The notes: generated from the sequence alone by a model not told the origin. A DNA stretch of 64,000 bases from Paraburkholderia hiiakae (GCF_904848665.1 NZ_CAJHCQ010000017.1:1-64000), one strand, 5' to 3'. Counted from the stretch's first letter, positions 26,455-35,664 are shown. Program-made: numbers and translations.

Positions 26455-27735
26455 ATGGAGACAACTCAACCAGAGCGAAATGCGACGGCAGGCCGATGGA
26501 GCGTCCTCGCGCTTCTGGCACTCGGCGTCCTGATTTCGTTCGTCGACCGCACGAGCATTTCCAGCGCGCTGGCGGACCCGGGCTTCATTCACGGATTCGA
26601 TCTGAGCAGCGTCGATCGCGGCTGGATCAACGCGGCGTTCTTCTGGTCCTATGGCGTGTTCCAGGTGCCGATGGGCTGGGTAGCGGATCGCTACGGTGTG
26701 AAATGGCCCTATGCAGTCTGCTTTGCGCTCTGGTGTATTGCCACGACGCTGATGGGTGCAGTCACGGCGCTCGAAAGTCTGATCCTGATGCGCCTGATTG
26801 TCGGCGTGACCGAGGCGATCGTGATTCCGGCGAGCTATCGTTGGATTCGCAACAACTTCGACGAAAGCCAGAACGGGCTCGCCGTGGGCATCCTCGCCAT
26901 GGGCAACAAGTTCGGTCCGGCATTCGGCGCGCCGGTCGGTGCCTGGTTCATCGTCAACTATTCGTGGCAGATGATGTTCATCGTGACGGGGCTGGTCGGT
27001 CTCCTCTGGCTCGTGCCGTGGCTGCTGCTGGTGCGTAACGACTTCCCGTCGCGCGCCGCCCTGAAGAAAGCGAGCAGCAACGCCCGCACAGTGTCGCTCT
27101 CGAGCATCCTGTCGAGCCCGGTTGTCTGGGGCGGCATGATCACGAATTTTTGCTACGGCTACTTTACGTTCTACTGCATGACATGGATGCCCTCTTATCT
27201 GGTCGAGCAGCGTGGCCTGTCGCTCGAGCGCTCGGGTGTCTATACGTTCTTCAGCTTCGCCGGCATCGCAATCGTCGCGGCCGTGGCGGGATGGGCGGCA
27301 GACCGGATCGTCGCGGCGGGCTACAACGCGATCCTCGTGCGCAAGTCGTTCACGATCGCGGGCTTCGTGGGCGGTTGCACGGTGCTGCTCGGTGCGTATG
27401 CCCATTCGCTCGAAGGCGCGCTGTTCTGGAACGTGCTGTCGCTCTCGCTGCTCGGCTTGACGACGGCGAACAACCTCGTGCTCTCGCGTCTCACGCTGAT
27501 TCCAAAACAGGCAATCGGCCTCGTGACCGGCGTGCAGCAGGTCGCGACGAGCCTTGCGGGTGGCGTTGCCGCGAGCCTCTCGGGCTGGTTGCTGCACGTG
27601 AGCCACAACTACGTACTGCCGATGATGGTGATTCTCGTCTTCCTGCTCATCGGTGCGACGGCGACCGCGGTGCTGTTCCGTCCGGAATGGGCGCCGAAGG
27701 TCTCCGACCCGAAAGCGTCGCTTCAGGAGGCCTGA
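26455..27735 (+). CDS. MFS carboxylate transporter (ACS family), copy 1
   Basis: This 426-residue protein has 12 transmembrane segments and MFS motif A between helices 2 and 3 (GWVADRYGVKWP). The N-terminal FVDRTSISSALADP segment is typical of anion:cation symporters that import aromatic or sugar acids. It sits inside the extradiol-cleavage gene series and probably imports the pathway substrate. A close paralogue with long shared blocks (for example FFSFAGIAIVAA and LSLSLLGL) is encoded on the opposite strand just downstream of the series. Confidence 0.92.
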   Translation: METTQPERNATAGRWSVLALLALGVLISFVDRTSISSALADPGFIHGFDLSSVDRGWINAAFFWSYGVFQVPMGWVADRYGVKWPYAVCFALWCIATTLMGAVTALESLILMRLIVGVTEAIVIPASYRWIRNNFDESQNGLAVGILAMGNKFGPAFGAPVGAWFIVNYSWQMMFIVTGLVGLLWLVPWLLLVRNDFPSRAALKKASSNARTVSLSSILSSPVVWGGMITNFCYGYFTFYCMTWMPSYLVEQRGLSLERSGVYTFFSFAGIAIVAAVAGWAADRIVAAGYNAILVRKSFTIAGFVGGCTVLLGAYAHSLEGALFWNVLSLSLLGLTTANNLVLSRLTLIPKQAIGLVTGVQQVATSLAGGVAASLSGWLLHVSHNYVLPMMVILVFLLIGATATAVLFRPEWAPKVSDPKASLQEA

Positions 27736-27740
27736 ACACT

Positions 27741-27770
27741 CCGATGCGGCCTGGACACCGGCCGCATCGG
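27741..27770 (+). other. Intercistronic hairpin within the aromatic gene series
   Basis: CCGATGCGGCC and GGCCGCATCGG form a perfect 11-pair stem with an 8-base loop, starting 5 bases after the MFS stop. No U-tract follows. It may trim or stabilise the transcript and thereby set the level of the four upstream genes apart from the dioxygenase group, which starts 175 bases further on. Confidence 0.6.
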
Positions 27771-27944
27771 GAAATCGAAGACGAGTGAAATCGAAGCATC
27801 TGTCCGATTTGATCTGTATTCCGAATTAATTAGCAGGCGTTGTGAGCGGTCGAAGCGACCCGTCACGGCGCTCTCAACAAGCTTCAGGACGCACCCAATT
27901 TTAGGCAACCGGCACGGCCGGTAGTAATTGACTGGAAATCACAC

Positions 27945-28928
27945 ATGGCGAAGATCGTATTCGGAATGGCGGTGCCGCACAGCGGCATGCTCGGGCAGGC
28001 GCCTGAGGACTGGCTAAAGAACGGCGAGCGGGACCGGAACAACCCGGAACTGTGGTTCCGCAATCGCACGTGGACCTATCCGGAGCTCGAAGCGCATCGC
28101 CAGGCGGCGTTCGAACCCTTCCTGACGATGGAGGAGCGCACCGCGCGCGCCGCCCGCTGCCGTGCGGCGCTCGACAAGATGGCCGCCGCCTACCGCGAAG
28201 CCCGCATCGATGTCGCGATCATCCTCGGCAAAGACCAGAAGGAAATCTTCACCGACTTCTCGCCGTCGATCGCAATCTACACCGGTGAGGAAGTCCACAA
28301 CGGGCCGCCGCAGCGCGCAGTCTACGCGCCTGACCATCACGTCACGCACAAGTGCCACCCAAAGCTCGCGAAGTATCTGGTCGAGCGTTTCCAGAACGAA
28401 GGCTTCGACCTGACGGACCTGTTCGCGTGGCCCGATAACGTGTGGATGAAGCCGTTGCCCGAGTACCCGGTGGTGCCGCACGCCTATAGCTTCGTCTATC
28501 ACCAGATCATGGGCGACAATCCGCCGCCGCATGTGCCGGTCATCATGAACTGCTTCTATCCGCCGACACAGCCCTCCATGCCGCGCTGCATCGAGTTCGG
28601 CGAAGTGCTGCGCGATGCGATAGAGGCGTGGCCCGAGGACGTGCGTGTCGGCATCTTCGCGTCAGGCGGTCTGTCTCATTTCGTCAACGACGAAGAATTC
28701 GATCACCGCATCATGAAAATGCTGGCCGAGTACGACTACGACGGCCTCGCCGCCGTGGACGACCGCTCCTACCAGTCGGGCACCTCGGAAATCAAGCTCT
28801 ATGCGAGCGTGATGAAGGCGCTGCAGCAAACCGGCGCCGAGATGACGCTTGTCGACTACGTGCCGTGCTGGCGCACGCCCGCTGGAACCGGCGAGGGCAT
28901 GGGCTTCATGTACTGGAAAGCCGACTGA
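27945..28928 (+). CDS. LigB-superfamily extradiol ring-cleavage dioxygenase (class III)
   Basis: This 327-residue protein is a stand-alone LigB-type catalytic chain. His12 (AVPHSGM), the acid/base His245 in SGGLSHF and Glu282 in GTSEIKL are in place. At the usual second iron-ligand His the sequence reads D97-Q98, as I recall for some methylgallate-type members. No alpha (LigA) subunit is encoded nearby. Its length is close to that of 3-O-methylgallate 3,4-dioxygenase (DesZ/LigZ) rather than the longer gallate dioxygenases. It should open a catechol-type aromatic acid next to the hydroxyls. A 209-base gap before it leaves room for a separate promoter, but I see no copy of the activator box there. 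Confidence 0.82.
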   Translation: MAKIVFGMAVPHSGMLGQAPEDWLKNGERDRNNPELWFRNRTWTYPELEAHRQAAFEPFLTMEERTARAARCRAALDKMAAAYREARIDVAIILGKDQKEIFTDFSPSIAIYTGEEVHNGPPQRAVYAPDHHVTHKCHPKLAKYLVERFQNEGFDLTDLFAWPDNVWMKPLPEYPVVPHAYSFVYHQIMGDNPPPHVPVIMNCFYPPTQPSMPRCIEFGEVLRDAIEAWPEDVRVGIFASGGLSHFVNDEEFDHRIMKMLAEYDYDGLAAVDDRSYQSGTSEIKLYASVMKALQQTGAEMTLVDYVPCWRTPAGTGEGMGFMYWKAD

Positions 28929-28963
28929 GCCGGATTCGACCCAATTCAACGAGAGAAAAGATT

Positions 28964-29821
28964 ATGAGCGACACCCGTCTGAACAGCATCATTCGCGCAT
29001 TCGAATCCGGCAAGCCGGCCTTCACCGCCTTCTCGAAGCTCGACAAGCAAAACGCCATCGAAATGAGCGACGCCCCGTATGAAGGCATTGTCTTCGAGAT
29101 GGAGCACAACCCCTATGACGTGGCTGCGCTCGGCGACGCGCTGCAATACATGCTGAGCCGCAAGCAGATTGCCGAGTCGGGCTCGGTCGCCCCGCGCGTG
29201 ACGCCGATCGCGCGCATTCCCGCCAACGGCGTGGAAATGAACCAGTCGTTTGCCAAGCAGGTGCTCGATCGCGGCGCTTACGGCGTGATCTGGCCGCATG
29301 TCGCAACGGTCGAGCAAGCCTATAACGCCGTGGCCTCGTGTCGTTATGCGCGTCCGAAGGGCGCGTCGCTCTACGAACCGAAGGGCGTGCGCGGCGACGG
29401 CCCGGCCAACGCCTCGCGCTACTGGGGCTTGACGATGGCCGACTACTACAAGAAGGCCGATGTGTGGCCGCTTGCGCCACAGGGCGAAATTCTCGTCGGG
29501 CTGATGTGCGAGAGCACCCAGGCGATCGAGAACCTGGACGACATTCTCGCGAATGTGCCGGGCATCGGCTTCATCCTGATCGGCGAAGGCGACCTGAGCC
29601 AGGAACTGGGCTGCCCGCGCGACTACGAAAACCCCATCGTGATCGACGCGATGCGCAAGATCGTCGAGACCTGCCACAAGCACAACGTCGTGGTCGGCCA
29701 TCCGCACGTGACGGCCAAGAATCACAAGCGCCTGATCGAGGAAGGGTATCGCATGCTGATGTCGGCGCCGCAGCGCAGCTACGGCGTCGTGGGCCTCGCG
29801 CGCGAGATGGCAGGGTACTAA
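28964..29821 (+). CDS. HpaI/HpcH-type class II aldolase
   Basis: This 285-residue protein has the barrel and metal-site motifs of the family: the FEMEH segment with its His, RIP, MCES with a metal Glu, and GEGDLS with a metal Asp. HpaI-type enzymes cleave 4-hydroxy-2-oxo acids to pyruvate plus an aldehyde or oxaloacetate. In this operon it could replace LigK and split 4-carboxy-4-hydroxy-2-oxoadipate, the product of LigJ. A long Gly/Tyr-rich insert after residue 125 distinguishes it from textbook HpaI. Its stop codon is followed immediately by the next start. Confidence 0.85.
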   Translation: MSDTRLNSIIRAFESGKPAFTAFSKLDKQNAIEMSDAPYEGIVFEMEHNPYDVAALGDALQYMLSRKQIAESGSVAPRVTPIARIPANGVEMNQSFAKQVLDRGAYGVIWPHVATVEQAYNAVASCRYARPKGASLYEPKGVRGDGPANASRYWGLTMADYYKKADVWPLAPQGEILVGLMCESTQAIENLDDILANVPGIGFILIGEGDLSQELGCPRDYENPIVIDAMRKIVETCHKHNVVVGHPHVTAKNHKRLIEEGYRMLMSAPQRSYGVVGLAREMAGY

Positions 29822-31366
29822 ATGAACGGTGCAGAAAGCCTCGTTGCTACGCTCGTCGATCGGGGCGTCGACATCTGTTTCGCCAATCCGGGCACGTCGG
29901 AAATGCACTTTCTCGCCGCGCTCGAAAACCCGAAGATGCGTAGCGTGCTGTGCCTCTTCGAGGGCGTGGCGACGGGCGCCGCGGACGGCTGGTATCGCAT
30001 GAAGGACACGCCGGCCTCCACGCTGCTGCATCTGGGGCCGGGTCTCGCCAACGGGCTCGCGAACATCCATAACGCGAAGCGCGCGTCGTCGGGCATGGTC
30101 AACATCATCGGCGAACATTCGACCTCGCATTTGAAGTACGATCCGCCGCTGACTTCGGATATCGAAGGACTCGCGCGGCCGCTGAGCCACTGGGTGCGCC
30201 GCGCCGACTCCGCGAGCGCGATCGCATGGGACGCCGCGAAAGCCGTCGACAAGGCCTCGGAGCATCCGGGCCAGATCGCGACGCTGATCCTGCCCGGCGA
30301 CACGTCGTGGCGCGAAGCCGGCACGACGGTCATGCCGCAGCGCGAAGCGGCCGCGCGCCGGACGCCCGATGCCGCGCGAGTCGAGCACGTGGCGCGTGTG
30401 CTGCGCTCGGGCGAACCCGCGCTGATCATTCTCGGCAACAAGGCAACGCGGGGTCTCGCGCTCGAACGCGCGGGCAAGGTGGCGGCTGCCACTGGCGCGC
30501 GCCTGGGCTCGCACTTCTTCACGGCGCGCATCGAGCGTGGTGCCGGGCGCGTGCCGCTCGCGCGCATTCCGTATGCGGTAGCGCCCGCGCGCGCGTTCTT
30601 GAAGGACTTCAAGCACATCATTACTGTCGAGACGAGCGAGCCAGTCGCATTCTTCAGTTATCCCGACAAGCCGAGTCTGCTCAAGGAGGAAGGCACGCTC
30701 GTGCATCCCCTCGTCGAGGCCGACGAGGACAGCGCGCTGGCGTTCGAGATGCTGCTCGAAGCGCTCGGCGCCAACGCGACGGCGCCGTTTGTGCAGCCGC
30801 GCGTCGAAACAGCCGCGCCGACCGGCGCGCTCAATCCAGTGAGCATCGCGCATGCGCTCGCCGCTGCATTGCCCGAGAACTGCATCGTGGTCGACGAATC
30901 GCTCACGACGGGCCGCGAAACGATGGGCTACACGATGGGCGCCGCGCCCCACGACCTCATCAACAACATGGGCGGCTCGATCGGCTATGCAACGCCTGTG
31001 GCCACCGGTGCTGCGCTCGCGTGCCCCGACCGGCGCGTGTTCTGCATGGTCGGCGACGGCAGCGCGATGTACACGATCCAGTCGCTGTGGACCCAGGCGC
31101 GCGAGAACCTGAACGTCACGACGATCATCTTCGCGAACAACAGTTACGCGATTCTCAAGGCCGAGTACGCGAACATGGGCGCGGGCACGCCGGGCGAGCG
31201 CGCGCTCTCCATGATCGACATCGATCGTCCGCGTATCGACTGGCAGGCAATGGCCAAAAGCATGGGCGTGCGCTCGGTCGCGGTGGACACGGCCGAGGCG
31301 TTCCACAAGGCGATGGCCGACTCGGTGCGCGAACCGGGTCCGTGCCTGATCGAAGTTCGTCTGTAA
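29822..31366 (+). CDS. Thiamine-diphosphate-dependent enzyme (acetolactate synthase/benzoylformate decarboxylase-like)
   Basis: This 514-residue protein has the catalytic Glu47 in LFEGVATGAADG and the ThDP-binding motif G411-D412-G413-S414, ending about 30 residues later in FANNSY. Three domains in the standard order (PYR, central, PP) span the chain. Such enzymes decarboxylate 2-oxo acids or condense the resulting aldehyde. The ATG directly abuts the aldolase stop, so the two are probably translationally linked. A side branch that decarboxylates pyruvate-like or aromatic oxo acids is plausible. No gene of this type belongs to the canonical LigABCIJK pathway. Confidence 0.82.
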   Translation: MNGAESLVATLVDRGVDICFANPGTSEMHFLAALENPKMRSVLCLFEGVATGAADGWYRMKDTPASTLLHLGPGLANGLANIHNAKRASSGMVNIIGEHSTSHLKYDPPLTSDIEGLARPLSHWVRRADSASAIAWDAAKAVDKASEHPGQIATLILPGDTSWREAGTTVMPQREAAARRTPDAARVEHVARVLRSGEPALIILGNKATRGLALERAGKVAAATGARLGSHFFTARIERGAGRVPLARIPYAVAPARAFLKDFKHIITVETSEPVAFFSYPDKPSLLKEEGTLVHPLVEADEDSALAFEMLLEALGANATAPFVQPRVETAAPTGALNPVSIAHALAAALPENCIVVDESLTTGRETMGYTMGAAPHDLINNMGGSIGYATPVATGAALACPDRRVFCMVGDGSAMYTIQSLWTQARENLNVTTIIFANNSYAILKAEYANMGAGTPGERALSMIDIDRPRIDWQAMAKSMGVRSVAVDTAEAFHKAMADSVREPGPCLIEVRL

Positions 31367-31421
31367 TCCTGATGAAACAGGGCAAGCAATAGCAGCCAAT
31401 CATGCACAAGGAGTGGCATCA

Positions 31422-32315
31422 ATGACTACGCTGACCGGGGTGCCGACGCTGCGCACCAATCTGGCCGAATATGCGGTAACAAAGGCCATGCGGGACGGCC
31501 GGGTAAAATCGGATCTCGTCACGCTCGACTTTTGCGGGCCCACGCCCGCCCACAACGGGTTCAAAGCGATGGTGCGCGAGAACGCCTTCGACGCGGGCGA
31601 GCTCGCGATCGTCACGTTCTTGCAGGCCAAGGCTTACGGCAAGCCCTACGTGCTGCTGCCTGCGCCGATCTCCGGCCGCTTCCAGCATCATTGCGCGGGC
31701 TTCAATATCGACTTCGGGCATCTCGACCCCAAGGACATCGAGGGCAAGAAGGTCGGCGTGCGGACCTATAGCCAGACGACGGCGCTCTGGATTCGCGGCA
31801 TCTTGCGCCACGAATATGGCGTCGATCTCGACAAGGTCACGTGGATGACGCTCGGCGACGGCCACCTCGCCGAATACAGCGATCCGAACAACTGCCGGCG
31901 TTTGCCCGCAGGTTCGTCGATTCCGCAGATGATGCTCGACGGCGAGCTCGCCGCGGCGCTCCTTGGCGAGGACATGCCGAAGGACCCGCGCGTGCGCACG
32001 CTCGTGCCCGACGCGCAGGCGGCGGCGAAGAACTGGTTCGCGCGCGAAGGCGTGGTGCCGATCAACCATATGTTCGTCGTGCACGAGCGGGTGTCGAAGG
32101 AGCGTCCGGACGTCGTGCGGGAGATTTACCGCATGATCGTGGAAAGCCGCGCGCAGACGGAAGGCGGCGTGCCGGCCGTGTTCCCGCCGATCGGGCTCGA
32201 AGCGAACCGCAAGGGCATCCAGCTCGCAGTCGACTGGGCGCTCGACCAGAAGATCATTCCGCACCGGCTTTCCGTGGATGAACTATTCGACGATATAACC
32301 GGCAGTCTCGGTTGA
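31422..32315 (+). CDS. 4,5-dihydroxyphthalate decarboxylase/NMT1-like protein, copy 2
   Basis: This 297-residue protein is a paralogue of the first gene in the series, sharing the DIEGKKVGVRTYSQTTALWIR block, FDAGELAIVTFLQAKAYG and the end LSVDELFDDITG. AAGGAG lies 8 bases before the chosen ATG; an in-frame GTG at 31413 overlaps that site and is less likely. No signal peptide is present. Two diverged copies in one operon suggest two different decarboxylation substrates or a heteromeric enzyme. Confidence 0.75.
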   Translation: MTTLTGVPTLRTNLAEYAVTKAMRDGRVKSDLVTLDFCGPTPAHNGFKAMVRENAFDAGELAIVTFLQAKAYGKPYVLLPAPISGRFQHHCAGFNIDFGHLDPKDIEGKKVGVRTYSQTTALWIRGILRHEYGVDLDKVTWMTLGDGHLAEYSDPNNCRRLPAGSSIPQMMLDGELAAALLGEDMPKDPRVRTLVPDAQAAAKNWFAREGVVPINHMFVVHERVSKERPDVVREIYRMIVESRAQTEGGVPAVFPPIGLEANRKGIQLAVDWALDQKIIPHRLSVDELFDDITGSLG

Positions 32316-32413
32316 TCGCAGTCGATCAGTTGATGTTAGTGTGCGTCGGCCGCGATGCCGGACCGGCGGTTTAAAGATTGCTGTGATGCAAATAAAAATT
32401 GGAGACTAGTATT

Positions 32414-34333
32414 GTGCGTCCCTCGCTTCAGATGAAAAAGAGCATCCTGTCCTGCCTCACCCTTGCCGCCGTCGCCGCGTTCGTGCCGGGAGCGGGCGCT
32501 GAGACTGCGACCAAGGGCGACTTGCTGATTTATCGCATCGGCCCGACAACTTCGGAACTCTATGTCGCCAATGCCGACGGCAGCGACGAGCGCCGGCTAA
32601 TCCCGTCCGATGGTTTCGACTATCACGGGTCCTTCTCGCCGGACGGCAAATGGATCGTATTCACCTCGGAGCGCGACGGTCTCGGTCACGCGAGCCTCTA
32701 CCGCGTGCGTGTGGACGGCACGGGGCTGCAACGCTTGACGGACTGGGTCGGCATCAGCGATGGCGCGGTCTACAATCCGGCCGATCCGAATGTGATCGCG
32801 TTCGTGTCGTCGCGTCGTGGCAAGTCCAGCTATGGCACGACCAACATCTGGACGCTCAACATCAAGACCGGCGCGCTGCATAACGTGACCGGCGATATCA
32901 AGTTCGACCCCAGCAAGCCGCACAGTTTCTTCCGGCCTTCGTGGTCGCCGGATGGCAAGTGGATTGCGCTGTCGTCCGATATCGGTACCGACTGGCGCGG
33001 CCACAACCTGCCGGTTGGCTGGGAGCGCACCCAGGAAAGCAGCATCTACGAGATTCATCCGGACGGCACGGGCTTCAAGCAGATTACCGCGCGCGCAGGC
33101 TTCGCCGAGGGCTCGCCGTCGTGGTCGGCGGACGGTAAGAACGTGGTGTTCTACGAAACGCCGGTCGAATCGACCTGGGGGGCGCACCGTCCCGAGGCGA
33201 TCGGCAAGGTCAGTTCGCAGATCGTGCAGGTCGATGTGGCCACCGGCGAGCGCAAGGATCTGACGAGCACGCCGGGATTCAAGGTGTTCCCGCAATACGT
33301 GGGCGCGACCGACGTCGCGTATCACATCAAGAACGGCGAGCAGGAAGGCCTCTATACGACGGGTGGTGAGTCGCGTGTTACGGCGGGAAGCGGCATTCGC
33401 TCGCCGCATTACTCCGCCGACGGCAAGAAGGTCGTCTACGAAAAGGTGGTGTACGGTAAGCCGTTCCACCCGAACGGCACGCCGCTCTACAGTTTCGACC
33501 CGCAATGGAACTATCGTTTCGTCGATGTGTTCCCGCAACTCTCGCGCGACGGCAAGTCGCTCGTGTACACGGAAAAGGCGGTCGGCTCGTCGATCGTGGT
33601 GGCGAATACCGATTTCAGCGATGCGCGCCATATCTACGATCCGGCTACCAGCGGCCTCGATCCGAAGATGATCAAGACGGGGCTGGCCGGCGCATTCCAG
33701 CCGACCTGGTCGCCGGACAAGCAATGGGTGGCCTTCGGCGTGGGCGGCTGGTTTTTCACGCGCGCTCACATGCCGGGCCAGATCATGCGGATCAAGGCCG
33801 ACGGCAGCATGAACGGCAAGCCGGAGATTCTGACCGACGGCAAAGAGAACGCGGGCTTCCCGAGCTATTCGCCGGAAGGTACGAGAATCGTCTACCGCGT
33901 GTGGAGCGATACGGACAAGGGGCTGCGAATTCTCGACGTCGAGACGCACAAGACCACGGTCCTGACCACCGAGCCGGACAATCTGCCCGGCTGGTCGCCG
34001 GACGGCAAGAAGATCGTGTTCACGCGCAAGGAGGTCAATCCGAACGACCCCAACAAGTTCCACTACGATGTGTATACGATCAATCCGGACGGTTCGGACG
34101 CGCAGCGTCTGACTCCCCAGGGTTCGAACCAGGCCCACGCGACCTGGACCTGGGACGGCCGCATTGCGTACAGCTCCGGCGAATATGGTTTCCGCGACGA
34201 GCTTTCGCTCTATGACGATACGTTCCAGCCCGACGGCCAGAACTGGGTGATGAATGTGGACGGCAGCGATCGGCATGCGATCACCGACACGCTCTGGGAG
34301 GATTCGATGCCGCTCTATATTCCCAGGCAGTAA
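32414..34333 (+). CDS. Exported TolB-like (PD40) beta-propeller protein
   Basis: This 639-residue protein has a Sec signal peptide (residues about 7-30) followed by many PD40 repeats, each with an F/W-S-P-D-G-K-W-I/V core such as SFSPDGKWIVF and PTWSPDKQWVAF. The GTG start is chosen because GGAG lies 9 bases upstream; the in-frame ATG at 32432 has no such site. The propeller would act in the periplasm or outside, perhaps as an enzyme related to oligogalacturonate lyase or as a binding scaffold. Its place at the end of an aromatic operon is unusual. Confidence 0.72.
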   Translation: MRPSLQMKKSILSCLTLAAVAAFVPGAGAETATKGDLLIYRIGPTTSELYVANADGSDERRLIPSDGFDYHGSFSPDGKWIVFTSERDGLGHASLYRVRVDGTGLQRLTDWVGISDGAVYNPADPNVIAFVSSRRGKSSYGTTNIWTLNIKTGALHNVTGDIKFDPSKPHSFFRPSWSPDGKWIALSSDIGTDWRGHNLPVGWERTQESSIYEIHPDGTGFKQITARAGFAEGSPSWSADGKNVVFYETPVESTWGAHRPEAIGKVSSQIVQVDVATGERKDLTSTPGFKVFPQYVGATDVAYHIKNGEQEGLYTTGGESRVTAGSGIRSPHYSADGKKVVYEKVVYGKPFHPNGTPLYSFDPQWNYRFVDVFPQLSRDGKSLVYTEKAVGSSIVVANTDFSDARHIYDPATSGLDPKMIKTGLAGAFQPTWSPDKQWVAFGVGGWFFTRAHMPGQIMRIKADGSMNGKPEILTDGKENAGFPSYSPEGTRIVYRVWSDTDKGLRILDVETHKTTVLTTEPDNLPGWSPDGKKIVFTRKEVNPNDPNKFHYDVYTINPDGSDAQRLTPQGSNQAHATWTWDGRIAYSSGEYGFRDELSLYDDTFQPDGQNWVMNVDGSDRHAITDTLWEDSMPLYIPRQ

Positions 34334-34362
34334 CGCCGCCCGGGCAGGGCGAAACGGCAAAG

Positions 34363-34391
34363 GCACCGCGCTTGGGCGCGGTGCTTTTTTT
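34363..34391 (+). terminator. Strong intrinsic terminator of the aromatic operon
   Basis: GCACCGCGC and GCGCGGTGC form a perfect nine-pair stem with a TTGG loop, followed at once by seven T residues. It lies 30 bases after the beta-propeller gene. The stop codon of the convergent MFS gene overlaps its T-run, so it also separates the two transcripts. Confidence 0.9.
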
Positions 34392-35664
34392 ATTCGGCAG
34401 CAACAAGGTTAATGACCCTGGGCGCCCACTTCCGCTGCATCAGCACCATCGTGCTAGTCGCCCCCAGCAGCAGGAACACGAAGACGGCCATCATGGCAAA
34501 TGTGTAATTGCCTTTGCCAAGATAGAGCAACCAGCCAGACAGGCTGGCGGAAACACCGCCCGCGAGACTGGTGGCGACCTGCTGCAGCCCGGTGTTCAAT
34601 CCGACCGCGGGCTTCGGAATCAGCGTGAGCTTGCATAGCGCCAGATTGTTGGCGGTCGCGAGGCCAAGGAGCGAGAGCGAGAGCACGTTCCAGAAGAGCG
34701 CCATGCCAGGCGATTGTGCGTATGCACCGAGCAGCACCGTCGTGCCGCCAATAAATCCAGCGACGATAAACGCTTTGCGCACGAGTACGGCGTCTTTGCC
34801 GCGCGCAATCATACGGTCTGCCAACCAACCTGCGAGCGCGGCGACGATCGCGATGCCGGCGAAACTGAAAAACGTATAGACGCCGGACTTTTCCAGCGAG
34901 AGGCCGCGCTGCTCGACCAGATAGGCCGGCATCCAGGTCATGCAATAGAACGCGAAATAGCTGTAGCAGAAGTTGTTGATGAGGCCGCCCCAAACCACGG
35001 GGCTCGCGAGCAGATTTCTGAGCGGGACGGACGAAGCGCGCCTCACGGCCGCCTTCAGCTCGTCGCGCGAAGGGTAGTCGTTCCTGACCATGAGGAGCCA
35101 GGGCACCATCCAGACGAGGCCGATGAGCCCTGTCACGACGAACATCGCCTTCCACGAATACGCGACGATCATCCATGCCGCGATGGGCGCGCCGAGCGCG
35201 GGGCCCATCTTGCCGCCGATGGAAAAGATGCCTAGCGCGGTGCCTTTCTGGGTTTCCTCGAAGTTGTTCGCGAGGTAGCGATAGGTCGCGGGCACGACGA
35301 CGGCTTCGGCGAGACCGATCAGCAGGCGCATGACGATCAACGCGGAAAGCGTCGTGACGAGCCCGGTGGCCGCTGCCGCGAGGCACCAGATCACGAAGCA
35401 GATCGAGTAGGGCCGCTTCACGCCGTAGCGGTCAACGAGCCAGCCCATGGGCATCTGTGCGAGTCCATAGGACCAGAAGACGGCCGAATTGAGCCAGCCG
35501 CGCTGCACGCTCGACAGCGAAAACTCATGCACGAAACCTTTGTCCGCGAGCGCGGCGGACAAGCTCGTTCGATCGACAAACGAAATCAGCAGGCCGAGTG
35601 AGAGCAGTATCAGAATGCTCCACGGATTCTCGGCTGCTGGCTGCTTGACTTGACAGGTGTCCAT
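34390..35664 (-). CDS. MFS carboxylate transporter (ACS family), copy 2
   Basis: This 424-residue protein has 12 transmembrane segments and is clearly a paralogue of the MFS carrier inside the aromatic operon. Shared blocks include ISFVDRTSLSAALAD, SPVVWGG, FFSFAGIAIVAA and ATSLAGGVSASLSGWLL. Motif A reads GWLVDRYGVKRP. It is the distal gene of a minus-strand group with the aldehyde dehydrogenase and outer-membrane channel. It probably carries a related acid across the inner membrane. Confidence 0.92.
   Translation of the reverse strand: MDTCQVKQPAAENPWSILILLSLGLLISFVDRTSLSAALADKGFVHEFSLSSVQRGWLNSAVFWSYGLAQMPMGWLVDRYGVKRPYSICFVIWCLAAAATGLVTTLSALIVMRLLIGLAEAVVVPATYRYLANNFEETQKGTALGIFSIGGKMGPALGAPIAAWMIVAYSWKAMFVVTGLIGLVWMVPWLLMVRNDYPSRDELKAAVRRASSVPLRNLLASPVVWGGLINNFCYSYFAFYCMTWMPAYLVEQRGLSLEKSGVYTFFSFAGIAIVAALAGWLADRMIARGKDAVLVRKAFIVAGFIGGTTVLLGAYAQSPGMALFWNVLSLSLLGLATANNLALCKLTLIPKPAVGLNTGLQQVATSLAGGVSASLSGWLLYLGKGNYTFAMMAVFVFLLLGATSTMVLMQRKWAPRVINLVAAE

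Noticed and set aside
27771..27944. Possible sigma-54 promoter before the extradiol dioxygenase gene
   Set aside because: CCGGCACGG occurs, but no GC element at the proper 12-bp distance follows, and no enhancer-binding protein gene is nearby.
28946..31399. An 817-residue minus-strand open frame opposite the aldolase and ThDP genes
   Set aside because: It lies wholly antisense to two well-supported genes, is Arg/His/Ala-rich, and shows no domain. High-GC codon bias leaves the antisense frame open.
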